A stretch of DNA of 64,000 bases from Parus major (GCF_001522545.3 NC_031778.1:24219797-24283796), one strand, 5' to 3'. Shown: positions 12,331 through 24,718, counted from the stretch's first letter. Notes: a model not told the origin generated them from the letters alone. Numbers and translations: made by a program.

Positions 12331-13640
12331 CTGGAGGATTCAGAGGCAGCAGGAATGGACTGGGGGTGGCAGCAGCAGCAGGGAAGGATCTGACAGAAAC
12401 CCTGTGGGTTTTACTTGGCCCCCTGAGCCACACAAACACCTGCCTGGAGCTGGGCACAAGAGCTAAATAGCTGCCAGACAGACACTCATTAATGTTTAAT
12501 TAATCACTCAGACACTGAGGGTGGATCCAGCTCTGGGGCTTGCACACCCGGGTTCTGTCACTGTCCCGTGTCTGCTGGCAGTGCTGGCAGGGACCCTGAG
12601 TGTCTGCTGAACAGATTTGTCACAGCTGTGGTGTCACCCTGCTGCCTTGTGCTCTTTGTGTGTACTTGCATGTCTGAATAACATGCAGCTCCTCCAGACT
12701 GAAGTGGATCCTTTGGTTTCCAGGGGACAGGTTAAACCTCAGTGTATTTAATAAACTGATTTGGAGATACTGAGGGATGTCAGGTTTGTAAGACTTCATG
12801 AAGTCATATATTCTCTGGGGTCAGACTTTGTCTGGAATTTTTCTCTATTTCTCATGTGTGAAATTTCTCTATTTCTTTTTTTTTGCTTTTTTTTTACACC
12901 ATATTATAGTCAAAAAATGGTTTTGATTGTTTTGTCACTGGGCTGCCCTGGTGGCCTCTCCATGTGGCATCCCTGGCATATGTCACTTTTGACTGGTGAA
13001 TGTCACTTCTCACTGGTGAATTTATTGTGTTGTCAAGACTCACTATACCTGTGGATCAGCAGGGATAGTAGGAAAACAAAAATCACCTGCTAAAGCTGAC
13101 TGCATCTTTAGGAGCCAGAGATGAGTGAGCTCTCCTTGGTGGCACACTGCCCCTCCACCCTGGGGACACTCATCTCTTGCTCATGCTGACCCCAGGTGTG
13201 GGCAGGAGGATCCAGTGAGGGGCTGAGCACATGGCAGCAGAGATGAGCTTTGGGTCAAACCAGGTGTGCAGGGTCAGGCCTTCCCTCCCTTCCCTGCCTC
13301 CATCACAGCTCCCACTGCTCCAGGAGAGCACTCTGAAATGTTTGGGGATTTGGTTTGGGCTTTGGAGTTTGGTTCTTTGGGGTTTTTTAGTGTGAATCAG
13401 AGACTTTGTTCTTTGCCCTTTCATAAATGAAACCAATGCCATCTGTGCTGGAGGAGCTGCAGGGTAGCTTTGCTCTCCTTGCTGTGTGCTCAGCCTTAGA
13501 GCAGCTCAGGCTCCAGGGCTGGGTCTGACAGTGAGATTGGAGCTTTTCCCCTGCTGGCACCGGGCTGAGGGGTGGGGAGTGAGGAATGCCTTGTCTGGGC
13601 TGTGCCTGGGGCTGTGCTGGGGCTGCTGGGCAGCTCAGGT

Positions 13641-13982
13641 CAGGAGGAGCAGGAGAATGTCCAGCAGGGGCAGGGGAATGTCCAGGAGGAGCAGGGGAAT
13701 GTCCAGGAGGAGCAGGGGCAGGGGAATGTCCAGGAGGAGCAGGGGAATGTCCAGGAGGGGCAGGGGAATGTCCAGGAGGAGCAGGGGAATGTCCAGCAGG
13801 GGCAGGGGAATGTCCAGCAGGGGCAGGGGAATGTCCAGGAGGAGCAGGGGAATGTCCAGCAGGGGCAGGGGAATGTCCAGCAGGGGCAGGGGCAGTGTCC
13901 AGCAGGAGCAGGGGCAGGGGAATGTCCAGCAGGAGCAGGGGAATGTCCAGCAGGGGCAGGGGAATGTCCAGCAGTGTCCAGC
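13641..13982. repeat. 21-bp G-rich minisatellite
   Basis: About sixteen copies of a 21-bp unit, consensus AATGTCCAGSAGGRGCAGGG plus G, alternating CAGCAGGGG and CAGGAGGAG variants, with two 6-bp-longer copies. Because 21 is a multiple of three, several frames on both strands stay open (229, 208 and 258 codons when flanks are included), producing SRGRGM, AGECPG and PAPAGHS heptad peptides. These are repeat artefacts, not genes. Closely spaced GGGG runs give G-quadruplex potential on the + strand. Confidence 0.95.
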
Positions 13983-14017
13983 AGCACCTCTGGGTCAGGG
14001 CTGGAGCAGCCCCAGGG

Positions 14018-14133
14018 TCAGGATGGGCAGGATGGGCAGGATGGAGAAGGATGAGCAGGATGGGCAGGGTGTGCAGAGTGGGCAGGATGGGCAGGATGGG
14101 CAGGATTTGCAGGATGGGCAGGATGGGCAGGAT
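14018..14133. repeat. 10-bp minisatellite (CAGGATGGGC)
   Basis: About eleven imperfect copies of CAGGATGGGC, starting 36 bp after the 21-bp array. The two arrays share CAGG/GGGCAGG words and may have arisen from the same G-rich seed. Confidence 0.9.
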
Positions 14134-17100
14134 GTGGATCACGCTCCACTGGGCTGTCAGCACGGGGCATCCTGAGCTGGGTTATTTTCTCATGCTGGAT
14201 GGGAGCATTTAAGGTAACATCTGATCATCATTTTTGAACTCCTCTGTAACCATGGAAACCAGGGGCTTCCTAAAGCAAAGCAGGAGCTCTCAAGGTGCAG
14301 CTGGAACTCACTTAGACATTTCTGCCTCTTTCGGCCCCTTGTCAAATCCTTTTGCTTTTGGGAAGCTGGAACAAAGAATCAGAGCGGCATATGTGGAATA
14401 TTACACTTCAAATTAAAGTTCAGTGGGATAAATGTGAGTGGATCTGCATTTGAAAACAAAGGGTAACTCAAAAGCTGCTCTCCTACAGCCCCTGCTCTGA
14501 ACATGGAGGGTATATGCCAGGAAAATGAGCAGGTACAGCAGATCTCTCTCTTCTCTATAAAACAAAAGCAAGAGGACCTGTACCTGGAAATGTCAGAAAC
14601 CGAGGAGGTGGAAAAATATGATGGAAAATATCTCATATACATTTGAATCTGTAAACTGTTGGATAGGGATAGAAAAGTCTCTGTCATCTGACTTCCCATG
14701 ATTAGTTGTTCCCACTGTGGCAGGATTGCATTGTGCCAGCTCCAGCTTGAAGGCAAGAGCTCTGATGGATCAATGCAGTGAAGCCTGACTTTGTTTAGCA
14801 CTCCTGCATCTTCAGCTAATGATTTTGCTAAATGTGCACATGGTCCTGCCTTACTTTTGTCAGACGATCAACAACTTTGTTGTCATCCTTAGTTCCTTAC
14901 ACTTGTGTTCAGAGAGCAGAATTTATTTCCTCAGCATTTGCTTTATTGAATTGCAGTGTGTTTAACCTTGGGGTATGGCAGCAGAACAGAATGTTTGGGG
15001 TTTTATTTCTGCAACTGATAGTAGGAGCTCTCTGCTGTGTGTGGTGAGTCCCCTGCAGAGCTGGGACCTGTGGAGTCAGTGCTTTCAGTGTCCAGGGCAC
15101 AGCCCTGGGGGAGCTGAGCTGCCCTGGCCCAGCTGCCAGCAGGAACTCTCACCTCCAGCAGTCCTGGCTTCCCTCCATGGAGGGAAGTGAAATGAAGTTT
15201 TACTTCATTTTTACATTTACATTTCATCAGAATATTTCCTGGATGTGGAGCAGATAGTTCTGTGAAACAGCAATAAAGCCATCCCATAAGGAGAGCCCGT
15301 GGATTCCTGCTCCCTGTCCTTAGCTTAACTGGTCCAGCAAGTGCCTCACTCCTCAGCCTGGGAATGGGCAGCAGCTTTCCCTGTGGCAGCAGGAAATGGG
15401 GGATTCTGCAGCCAGGTGTGTCTTACTGAATGACAAAAAAATCACAAAAATGGGTGAGTCTGGCTCGGGTGTACCAGGGTTGTTTACAGCTCTGGTGTGT
15501 GGCAGCAATCCCTACCCAGCAGGGAGGGAGAGGGGATCAAGCCCTGTGTGCAAAGATGTGCTGGGGAAATGCATTTGTGGCAATGAAAATTCATTGATTT
15601 GTGGTGCAATGAGTTGTCACATGTCAGGAGACACGAATAATGGATATGGATGAATTTTAATAGGCTTTTTAAAGTTATCTGGAAACGATCCTGAGTCCCA
15701 CGGCAGTTCTGTGAGATTTCAGCCCACACAATCATCATCTTGTTCAGAGGATTGTTATACATAAAGTTTGAGTAGCTATGGGGGAATTGTTTTCTTTTCT
15801 CTGTATTATACAGAAGACTGAATTTAATGACAGGAGAGGAAATGTCAGAACTAAATAAATGACTAATTCCTTGCAGCAGTAGAGCTGGTGCCATAAAACA
15901 TAAGTTAATAAATGACAACTGTTTAGACAGGCTTGAGCCACCCTTAGTCTTCCAAGCATTTTAATGGCAGGGGTGGGTTGTGAGTGCTGTTCTCTGGAGC
16001 CAAGGAGCCATGGCAGAACCTGGAATTACCCTGGGATGCTGCCTGGGGTGAGGGTTGTGCAGCCACAGACAGAGGTGCTGCCACCTTCCTCTTCTCCCTG
16101 GGGAGCTCTGCCTCACTCCAGGCTAAAAAATACCTCCCTTGCCCTCAGAACCAGTGGTGGGATCTGTGTATCATTGTGTCCTCAGAGCAGGGCATTCCTC
16201 TGTTAGCCAGAGCAAAGTGTGGCCAACTCTGGAGCTCAGCTCTGCATCCTGCCCTCCTCCTGCAGCTGCTGCTGTCCCTGCCTGTGTCCCCTCCCAGCCC
16301 TGGCTCCCTGTGTGCCACCCCTGGGGTCCATCCATAATGCACTCTGAGCCACGAGTGACAGCATGCCAGGCTTCATAGGCTTTCATTTATCTTTAAGATT
16401 AGACAATCAGCTTTGCAATGTATTGAGGTAAAAAAAGTCTTGTTTTTCTTCTTAAAAAATCAATGTGCAGGTGTGGCAGGGGAGCAGTCTGAGGCTCAGG
16501 ATGCATTGATATCAAAATGTGTAGAGGGATCATTCAGCAACAGGCTGATTAAAAATCCAGAAGACAAGCTGGGAAGGAGATTTAATAAGGAAGGAAATGA
16601 TCTCTGTTTTGTTTTTCTGGAGCAGCTGCTGATCACGAAATTGTGGCACAACAGTGCGACATCACAGAGGTAAAAGGGTGGAGCAAGAGGCAGTAGGAGC
16701 TTAAACTGGGACGTTGTGTTTGATGGAAGACAGTCCCATAATATAAGATCTATGATTAGTTCAAGATCTATATTGTTACAAAGATATTTTCCCCAAAAGA
16801 GCCAATATGCAGCTTAATTTCAGTACTAACATGACTTATTAGAAACTCCTTAATATTTATTAGAATTGGCAATGGAGAGTCAAAGAGGTTCTTTGTAGTT
16901 CTGGTATCTCCTTCAGTGAACTTGGAATCAGCTGTTAGCAGCAAATTAGTGAACAGCTGTAATTATGCTAAAAATATAATGTTGAGAGGATTAAGGCAGG
17001 CCAGGAGGTGGCTGAGCAGTGAGGTGGCACAAGGCAAAGTGAATCAGTGACCCCGTGTGCCAGGCAAGGACAGGGCTGGGGATTCATGGATTTACTGGGC

Positions 17101-17244
17101 ATTGAGGGCTGTCCTGAGCTGCAGGGGAATGAGCAGCCTGACATTCCACACGCTTCACTTCAGAGGATGTGGCACTGGAAGGGCAGTGACATCCCTGGGG
17201 CTGCTGGCAGGGAGATCCTGGCTCCAGAGATGAGCTCGATGTTA
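14134..17244. other. Intergenic DNA, no gene supported
   Basis: Mixed unique-looking sequence up to the first run of N. No coding exon, RNA gene or named repeat could be supported. Confidence 0.55.
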
Positions 17245-17754
17245 NNNNNNNNNNNNNNNNNNNNNNNNNNNNNNNNNNNNNNNNNNNNNNNNNNNNNNNN
17301 NNNNNNNNNNNNNNNNNNNNNNNNNNNNNNNNNNNNNNNNNNNNNNNNNNNNNNNNNNNNNNNNNNNNNNNNNNNNNNNNNNNNNNNNNNNNNNNNNNNN
17401 NNNNNNNNNNNNNNNNNNNNNNNNNNNNNNNNNNNNNNNNNNNNNNNNNNNNNNNNNNNNNNNNNNNNNNNNNNNNNNNNNNNNNNNNNNNNNNNNNNNN
17501 NNNNNNNNNNNNNNNNNNNNNNNNNNNNNNNNNNNNNNNNNNNNNNNNNNNNNNNNNNNNNNNNNNNNNNNNNNNNNNNNNNNNNNNNNNNNNNNNNNNN
17601 NNNNNNNNNNNNNNNNNNNNNNNNNNNNNNNNNNNNNNNNNNNNNNNNNNNNNNNNNNNNNNNNNNNNNNNNNNNNNNNNNNNNNNNNNNNNNNNNNNNN
17701 NNNNNNNNNNNNNNNNNNNNNNNNNNNNNNNNNNNNNNNNNNNNNNNNNNNNNN
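17245..17754. other. Assembly gap (510 N)
   Basis: A run of N. The flanking bases are not obviously tandem-repeated, unlike the other gaps in this window. Reading frames spanning it are meaningless. Confidence 0.99.
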
Positions 17755-18840
17755 CCTGGGTCACAGCCCAGTGTCCAGGCAGGATCACCAGGCCTTCACC
17801 ACCTGTGAGATTTTCCCCACATCACCCTTTACCTTCCTGCACCTACCTGGAGCTGCCTTTTCCCTGCAGGTGTGAGCTGGAGCCCTTCCTGGGTGTCCCC
17901 TCCTGTACCCAGGCACTGCCACCCTCACTTTGGCCCTGGATTTGTCACAACAAACCCCACGTACAGATGTGGAAAAGCAGCAAAAGAACCAATAAAAGTG
18001 TCCCAAGTTTAATTTCATGAGCAAGGTAATGGAATAGGATCATTTTGACACAAGGGTTATTTTCTGTTTGCCTTTTTAATTTGAAACATTCAGAACAGTT
18101 TGAGAGTTTTGATTTGTAATGAAACTCTGACCTGTTTTCTGCCAAATTGCAATTGTACAGCCTTGGCTTAGCAATATATTGCCTGCTGGAACTGGGGCAA
18201 AGTAAATCCACATACATTATGTAACTTGAATTGGTTTATACAAGGAGAAAGGGATATATCTTAAGCTTTTTAAATAAGGGATAAGTACAATACTGGGAAT
18301 TTGTTAATATCATCTCATGCTAAATTTTAAAATGCATTTCCAGGTGCAGCATTTAAAGATGAAGCTGTTTAAGTGATGGGATCATTGGCTTCCCTGTGTC
18401 TGGGAGCTGTCATTGTAGGGATGGGACTGAGTGTTGTGCTGTGGTGAGATAATTTGGGAGGAGCCTGCTGGATATACCTGGATGGGCAGAAAAGCAAGGA
18501 AATCAATCATTTGTCAGAGGGAATAGAAATAATTGTGGTTTAAGGCCCAGGCTCTCCTGTAATGTTCATTAAAGTCAGTGAAGAGCTCCAAAACCAGCTC
18601 CTTCTGTCAGTATCATTGACCAACCTGGAGAGAACCATTCAAAACTTTTAATTTTAGTAGGAGAAAATTAATTTATTGACATTTTAAAGCATATTGACTA
18701 CTTTGGGGAGGATAATACTTTAGAGGGTAATACTTTGAAATATCTCAGTTGTGCAGGTTTTTAATGTCATCATTCCAGTGTCAGAGCCTAGGGCAGAGTG
18801 CAGAGACAAAGCTGTGATCTCAGTGACTTCTATGTACACC

Positions 18841-18912
18841 AGTATATAATTTATTATTTATTATAATTATTTATATTAATTCTATATTTATTTCTATATT
18901 TATTTATTATCT
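18841..18912. repeat. AT-rich low-complexity stretch
   Basis: Runs of TATTTATTATA-like words over about 70 bp, with G and C almost absent. Confidence 0.85.
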
Positions 18913-20073
18913 ATGCCTAACTTCATGCTTCTGGAGTGACTGGGGGGCAAGGTGCAGTGGGACAGGGTGAGCACTGCCCTGGGAAATGCAGTCCAGGGAT
19001 CTTGCAGCAGTAAGTAAGTAACAAATTAAAAATAAATTGACTAAAAATAGAGTGTACATCACCAAAGCTGGAAGTCGACATGCTGTCAGACATCAGTCCC
19101 CAAAAGGGCCCCAGGTGCCCTGGCCATGGGGAAGGGACCAGCCCTGCTCAGCTGCTGCTGCCCAAACACAGAGCCTGGGAATTGTTTCCAGATGAGGGCA
19201 GAGGGCTGCTCTGGCAGGAGCCCCTGTCACAAACCTCCCTCTCTGGCTGGCAGAGGACACTTGTCAGGCACAGGACAAAGGCCAGAGAATGACCTTTTAC
19301 TCCATTTTCAGCAGGTTTTTTAATGCTGTCATTGCCCTGAGCGTTGGCACGTTGGAGGCTGTGACATGTATCACTAAATCTGAATGCTGAGGTTTGTGCT
19401 GCCCTTGTTCTCCCCCCAGGGAACAATTCCTTCCCAATATCCCATCTAACCCTGCCTCTGGCACTGGAAGCCATCCCCCCTTGGCCTGTGCCTGCAGCTC
19501 CTGCTGTTCTTGCCCAGGTTCCTGGTGTCCTTTCCCAAGTCCTGCTGTGTGGAGCTGTTGGAAGGACAAGGGTGGCATCCTTGTGACAGCCCCTCACTCC
19601 TGGAGCAGTCACCAAAGGGATGACCTAAGGCTCCTTTAAGCTCTGTGGAGGACACTGTTTTTAATTGGACTTCTCTGGGATCAATTTTAACTCACATGAG
19701 CTTATTTTAGTAGAGAGCCATGGCACCAAATCCTGCACTGACCTGCAGGCTTGGCCCCTGAATAATAATTGTTTCCATTTGAATGTCCCTTAATACATCC
19801 AGAATTTCAGGTCAATGTAACTACCTTTGCTACTAATTTAATTAGCATTCATTTAGAAGAAAACATCCTTTGTCATTTGACAGCATTTAAACTTTATGTT
19901 GCTTGTTCAGAAATAACTCCCAAGGGGAAAAAGTCACTTAGGGAATGTCTGAAAAATCCCAAACTATTTGGAGATTAAACTGTTGCTTTACTTTCCTTCC
20001 TGTGTGATTCCTCATACTGAAATAAGCCTTGGGCTTTTAAATCCTCAATTTGCATGAAGGAATGTATCAGATA

Positions 20074-20089
20074 ATAATAATAATAATAT
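20074..20089. repeat. (AAT)n microsatellite
   Basis: A short ATAATAATAATAAT run of about five units. Confidence 0.8.
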
Positions 20090-21474
20090 TCACTGAATAT
20101 ATTTGTATCAGCAGCAGCATCAGTTTCTCTGGGGTGGACAAGTGATTTTTGTGTATTCTTTGGGGGTTTTTGTGTATTCTAAACTGCTGCTGCTGGCTGA
20201 TGATGATGGTAACTGTTCATGTAACACATGGCATATTTTGACTTCAGTATTTCTGGGGATTTTTGTAGCCTAGAAAACTCCATGGCAGCACCTGCTGAAG
20301 CAGCAAAGGCTGGTGCTCAGGTAAAAATCCATGAAAAATTCTGACAGGCATTGAGAAAACATGGAGATTTTGCTATCTGCTGCTAAGGTGATCCAGCAGA
20401 GGTTATCACACCCCCAGGAGGGTGGTTTTCCTCCATTTTGCTATAAATCCAAACTTGAAGATAACTTATCAAAAGACTATTTTTAGAGATTATACCCCTA
20501 TAAAAATCTTCAAAACGATCTTTTTTCTCCCAGCCTTCAGGCTTTTCTGCCTGTCCTTTCACTGGCAGCATGATTGTAAAGCTCTTAAGCCCTTACAAAA
20601 GATAACATGCTCTTGATGAGGTTTAAAGATATCTTATTTCAGATTAATTTAAATGAACCCAGAATAAACTGACTCTGAGTAAAGCCTTTACTGAGCTAAG
20701 ACTTTCTGCATTTTTGCAGCAATTAACTTGAAAGTGGCATAATTCAAGTGGTAAATTTCTGTGTGCAGGGAAGGGCCTGCACAAGGGACTGTTGGCCTTT
20801 TATCTTTTGAAAGAGGATTTTATAAATCCATTATTGTTCAAAATATAATACCAATTTGGGGAAATTTCAGTTGTGACCTCATTTGATTTTTGAGGAGAAC
20901 AGAGACAGGTGAGTTCAGGCATTGTTGTTTTCCCTAAAAGCAAGGGAAGGGGTTGGAGAGGGGGTAACAGAAATGTGGATCATGGAAATGTTTCCCAGGG
21001 CAGTTCTGTTGCAGGAGGAGCTCTCTTCCCAGTGCTGATGTGGTTATTTGAAATTGTGGTTATTTGAAATAATTTCCTGGTGGCTGTGAGGTATCACAGA
21101 GGTGGCTGAGGGAACAGGGAGAGCTGCAGGTTCTGCATCCCAGCAGGAGGGGTTTGCATCCAGAAATCCAAGACAAAATAATATTACTTCTACATAAACA
21201 TTATGTAGTGTAATTAATTCTAGAAATAGTTCATTGTTTTTCATTTTATCAAGCATTCAGAGGATTTTTCCCCAAAGGCTGGGCCAGTGCTGGCCTGGCT
21301 GCTGGCACTGCAGGCAGGGATTGCCATCTGCTGGCAGCCAGCCCTGCCCGGAGCAGCAGCAATTCCAGGAGAGATTCCCAGTGCTCAGCTCCTGCAGGAG
21401 CTGTGGGAGCTGCTGGGAGCCCAGTGAGTCCCCCTGAGCTGTGCCACAGTGCCCGGGGACAGGCTGGTGTCACT

Positions 21475-22016
21475 GTCACACACACAACGATTCACACAGA
21501 GGAAGAAAAAAGCTTTATTCTGTCATTTTAGTATTCACAGATTCTCAACAATGACCAGGGATTGGATAGTTGGGTTACTGTCACCCTCAGAATCAGGCCT
21601 TTCCATATTGTTTTCAGAATTTCTAACCATTTTTCCAGGAAAGTAACTGTAAACATAGGTGTTTATACATTCCATTAAATATTTGCCTTTTGATGGACAT
21701 CTCTCATGGCCAGTGTGGTTGGGAAGGTGGTGACCTGACTATCCAATCCCTGGTTATTGCTGAAAACCTGTAAATACTGAAACAACAAATAAACCCTTCT
21801 TCCTTCACCACACCTCGAGCTGTGTCTGTGTGAATCATTTCGTGTCCGACAGTGACAGGTCACCACCTTCCCAACCACCCTGGTCGTAAAAATGTCCTTC
21901 AAAAGACATATCTTTAATGGAATGTATAAACATCTATGTTTATAGTTACCTTCCTGGGAAAGTGTCTAGAAACTCTGAAAAACAATATCAGAAGGCTTGA
22001 TTCTCAGGGTGACAGG
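21475..22016. mobile_element. Inverted, permuted copies of an LTR-like repeat
   Basis: Three related segments of one unit. A: 21475-21737, read on the minus strand. B: 21738-21850, plus strand, matching the second part of A. C: 21851-22016, plus strand, matching the first part of A. Shared landmarks are GGTCACCACCTTCCCAACCA, AATGGAATGTATAAACA, GATTCT.AGGGTGACAG, ACTATCCAATCCCTGGT and an AATAAA (21788-21793 plus; 21514-21519 minus). Arm similarity is high by eye with scattered substitutions. The AATAAA followed by a short terminal segment ending in GACAG suggests a solo-LTR of an endogenous retrovirus, but no internal retroviral genes are present and the family is not identified. Segments B and C are in circularly permuted order. 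Confidence 0.7.
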
Positions 22017-22062
22017 TCAGGGCTGGCCAGAGTGTGCCAGGAGCCAGAGTGCCCTGCTGGGA

Positions 22063-22469
22063 CTGTGAGCTGGGATAGAACTGGGATAGAGCTGGGATAG
22101 AGCTGGGATAGAACTGGGATAGAGCTGGGATAGAGCTGGGATAGAGCTGGGATAGAGCTGGGATAGAGCTGAGACTGTGAGCTGGGATAGAGCTGGGATA
22201 GAACTGGGATAGAGCTGGGATAGAGCTGGGATAGAACTGGGATAGAGCTGGGATAGAACTGGGATAGAGCTGGGATAGAGCTGGGATAGAACTGGGATAG
22301 AACTGGGATAGAGCTGGGATAGAGCTGGGATAGAGCTGAGACTGTGAGCTGGGATAGAGCTGGGATAGAACTGGGATAGAGCTGAGACTGTGAGCTGGGA
22401 TAGAACTGGGACTGTGAGCTGGGACAGAGCTGGATCTGTGAGCTGGGATAAACTGGGATAGAGCTGGGA
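22063..22469. repeat. 11-bp minisatellite (AGCTGGGATAG)
   Basis: About 35 copies of AGCTGGGATAG / AACTGGGATAG, interrupted several times by an AGACTGTG insertion variant. It runs straight into the assembly gap at 22470, so its true length is unknown. On the minus strand it translates as YPSSIPALSQ-type repeats, an artefact. Confidence 0.95.
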
Positions 22470-22572
22470 NNNNNNNNNNNNNNNNNNNNNNNNNNNNNNN
22501 NNNNNNNNNNNNNNNNNNNNNNNNNNNNNNNNNNNNNNNNNNNNNNNNNNNNNNNNNNNNNNNNNNNNNNNN
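22470..22572. other. Assembly gap (103 N)
   Basis: A run of N inside or at the end of the 11-bp array. Confidence 0.99.
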
Positions 22573-22650
22573 TCCTGCAGGTGTTGCAGGACTCAGTGAC
22601 ACTCCTGCAGGTGTTGCAGGACTCAGTGACACCTGCACACTCCTGCAGGT
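22573..22650. repeat. Short tandem repeat, about 30-bp unit
   Basis: TCCTGCAGGTGTTGCAGGAC followed by TCAGTGACAC occurs twice, with a partial third copy, directly right of the gap. The gap therefore probably joins two different arrays. Confidence 0.8.
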
Positions 22651-22651
22651 T

Positions 22652-22760
22652 TAAAAGGGTTGGACAGGGCTTTGGAGTATCCTGGTCTGTGGAACAGGAC
22701 CCTGCCCATGACAGGGGTGGAACAAGATAGGCTTTGAGGTCCCTCCCAACCCAAACCAAG
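22652..22760 (+). mobile_element. CR1 LINE 3' tail fragment
   Basis: Contains CCTGGTCTGTGGAACAGGAC, CCCTGCCCATGACAGGGGTG, GGAACAAGATAGGCTTTGAG and GTCCCTCCCAACCCAAACCA. These are the well-known 3' end words of avian CR1 retrotransposons (family assignment from general knowledge). It is a 5'-truncated relic with no coding capacity. Confidence 0.85.
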
Positions 22761-23990
22761 AACTGCCTTCCAAAAGCTTAAACCAGTCAATTCTGGGAGC
22801 TTAGTTTGGGGCAAAATGCAGAAAGAACCTAGAGACATGAGAAGGGTGGGGAGAGTTCAAGTGAAAGAAGCAGCAAAGTCTCTGTTTGTGCCTGTAAAGT
22901 GCTCCTGGTTACTGAGGATCTGAGCAGCAGCCAGCCTGCCCATCCCTGTCACCTTGGAGCATCCTTGGCCAGCACCACAGAGCCTTCAGGTGCTTCATTT
23001 CTGTAACTGCTGTGGGATTCACGTGGGATTAAAGTGAGCAGGGGCAAAGGCACCACAGGGTGGGGAAACTCCTTCTCCAAAGCCCCAGAACAGTTAATAC
23101 ATCTTTCCTGAGGGCTGTTTCAAAACCAGCAGGTTTAGTTTGTTTAGAACCCCCAGCCCACAGCTGCACAGAGCTGCAGTGGCTCTGCTGCCAGAGCCTC
23201 CTGGTTCCCTGCAAACAGGAGTTGGCTCTGGCTGTCACAAGAGGGAACTGCAGCGCCACTTTGGAGTTGCTAAAACTGCTCTTTGCTTACAAATAAGATT
23301 GGCTTTTAATTTGTGCATGAAATTGTCCATTTTTATTGCTTTTGAGAACTTTATTTCTGGTCAGGTAAAACTTGGTAATATCTTCACAGCTTTTCAAGGC
23401 TTACAGAGCCTTTTTGAATTAACTGATTTGCCATGGTAAATTTAAAAGTGCATTTTTTCCCAGCACAGAGGTTCATTTAGAAAGGAATATATAAGCTGTA
23501 GGAAAAGCAAGGACAAGGACCCCTCTCATGTTCTCCTTCAGATAGATGCACTGCTAAAGGAGGGAACATCTCCATGGGGGTATGGAATGAGAGAAGCTGA
23601 TGCCAGAATCCCCTGGAAAATGAAAGAGAAGATGACCTGGCTGGTTGTCTGCAAGATGAGTGGAAGTGAGGCAGCCCCTGCAGCGGTGCCAGTGTGGCAC
23701 TGAGATCCCAGGGATCCAGCTGGCATTCCCAGGGTGAGTCTGGAGTGTGTGGAGCTCCCTGGCACTCACAGGAACTGCTGGGACATGCTGGGGGCTCCCT
23801 GCGCCTGGCTATGGCTTGGATTTATCAGAGCTTTTCTTCTGCTCTTGAATTTTGTCCCAACCTTGCTTTTCCCAGTTTTTAAGAGCAGGGTGTCCTCATA
23901 TGAGCAGGTGAGAGCAGGACATCTGCAGGTGTCTGCTGGGGAAGCTGACTTTAGGGCTTCCTTGTACCCACCTGAGCTGTAGTCTTTTAA
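22761..23990. other. Intergenic DNA, no gene supported
   Basis: Unique-looking sequence between two CR1 tails. Nothing further is recognised. Confidence 0.5.
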
Positions 23991-24072
23991 TATGTGGTGG
24001 TGCTGGGCTGATGGTTGGACTTGGTGATCTTAAAGGTCTTTTCCACCATTAACCATTCCCTGATTCTATGAA
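23991..24072 (+). mobile_element. CR1 LINE 3' tail fragment
   Basis: Carries GGTTGGACTTGGTGATCTTA, AAGGTCTTTTCCACCATTAA and TGATTCTATGA, the terminal motif of CR1 elements. It is a short relic of about 80 bp. Confidence 0.85.
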
Positions 24073-24718
24073 AATGTAGAATAAAAGATTCTGAAGAAAT
24101 CCTTCATTTTGCTCTAAAGAGGACATTGAAATTAACTTGCTCCATTTTTTTCCCAGTGTTTATGGTCCACTGGAATGGACAAATCAAGAAATAAACCTTA
24201 GACAAACATGACATTTTAGAAAGTCTTTCACAATTCATGATAACGAGCACATGCCTTTTTCTTCAGCCAGTTTGTGTTTTGCCATTGTGTTCCTTGCTGG
24301 CACAAGCCAATGTTCTTTCAGAGGACACAGGAAGATCAAATAAAGATGTTTTCAGCCCATGTCTGACTTTGCCCAGCACATGAGCTGAAATTACACAGGC
24401 CAGTGGTTGTTTGTGAACGCAGCATCTTCACTCTGGTCAGTTCTTTTCAACCAGGAAATGTGGGGCTGAACCAAGAGCTGGGACACACATCCCAGCTGAG
24501 CACTTCAGTCCCTTGTTCTGCAGGAGCTGGAACAAAGGAACAGCCAAAAATGTGATCCAGTCTCCAGCTGTTCCCATCCCTGTGTGCAGGATCAGCCAGA
24601 ACACCCTGCTAAAACCCTTGTTGGAGTGTCCCAGGTGGCTCCAGCCCCTCCTGCCCTGAGCCTGGCACGGGAGGTGAGGGGTGGTGCTCAGGGGGCTGCA
24701 GCTGCTGCAGGGCAGTTT

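Larger units (their letters stand above)
6366..13640. other. Intergenic DNA, no gene supported
   Basis: Between the PLCH1 3' end and the first minisatellite I see unique-looking sequence, one CA/TA microsatellite (6980-7023), a threefold GCACAGCTGG repeat (12299-12330) and short homopolymer runs (11501-11514). Open frames here are short, lack family resemblance and often exist on both strands. Diverged old repeats may be present that I cannot name. Confidence 0.6.
17755..21474. other. Intergenic DNA, no gene supported
   Basis: AT-rich, unique-looking sequence with simple TTATTTATTATA stretches at 18841-18912 and an (AAT)n run at 20074-20089. No coding exon is supported. Confidence 0.55.

Noticed and set aside
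13387..14212. Long open frames (208-258 codons) on both strands over the 13.6-kb array.
   Set aside because: Unit length is a multiple of three, so all frames without a stop in the unit stay open. No non-repeat domain, splice context or start signal supports a protein.
17047..17808. Long frames across runs of N (also at 22.0-22.7, 29.5-30.4, 32.7-33.3 and 43.0-44.1 kb).
   Set aside because: They are open only because N codons are not read as stops.
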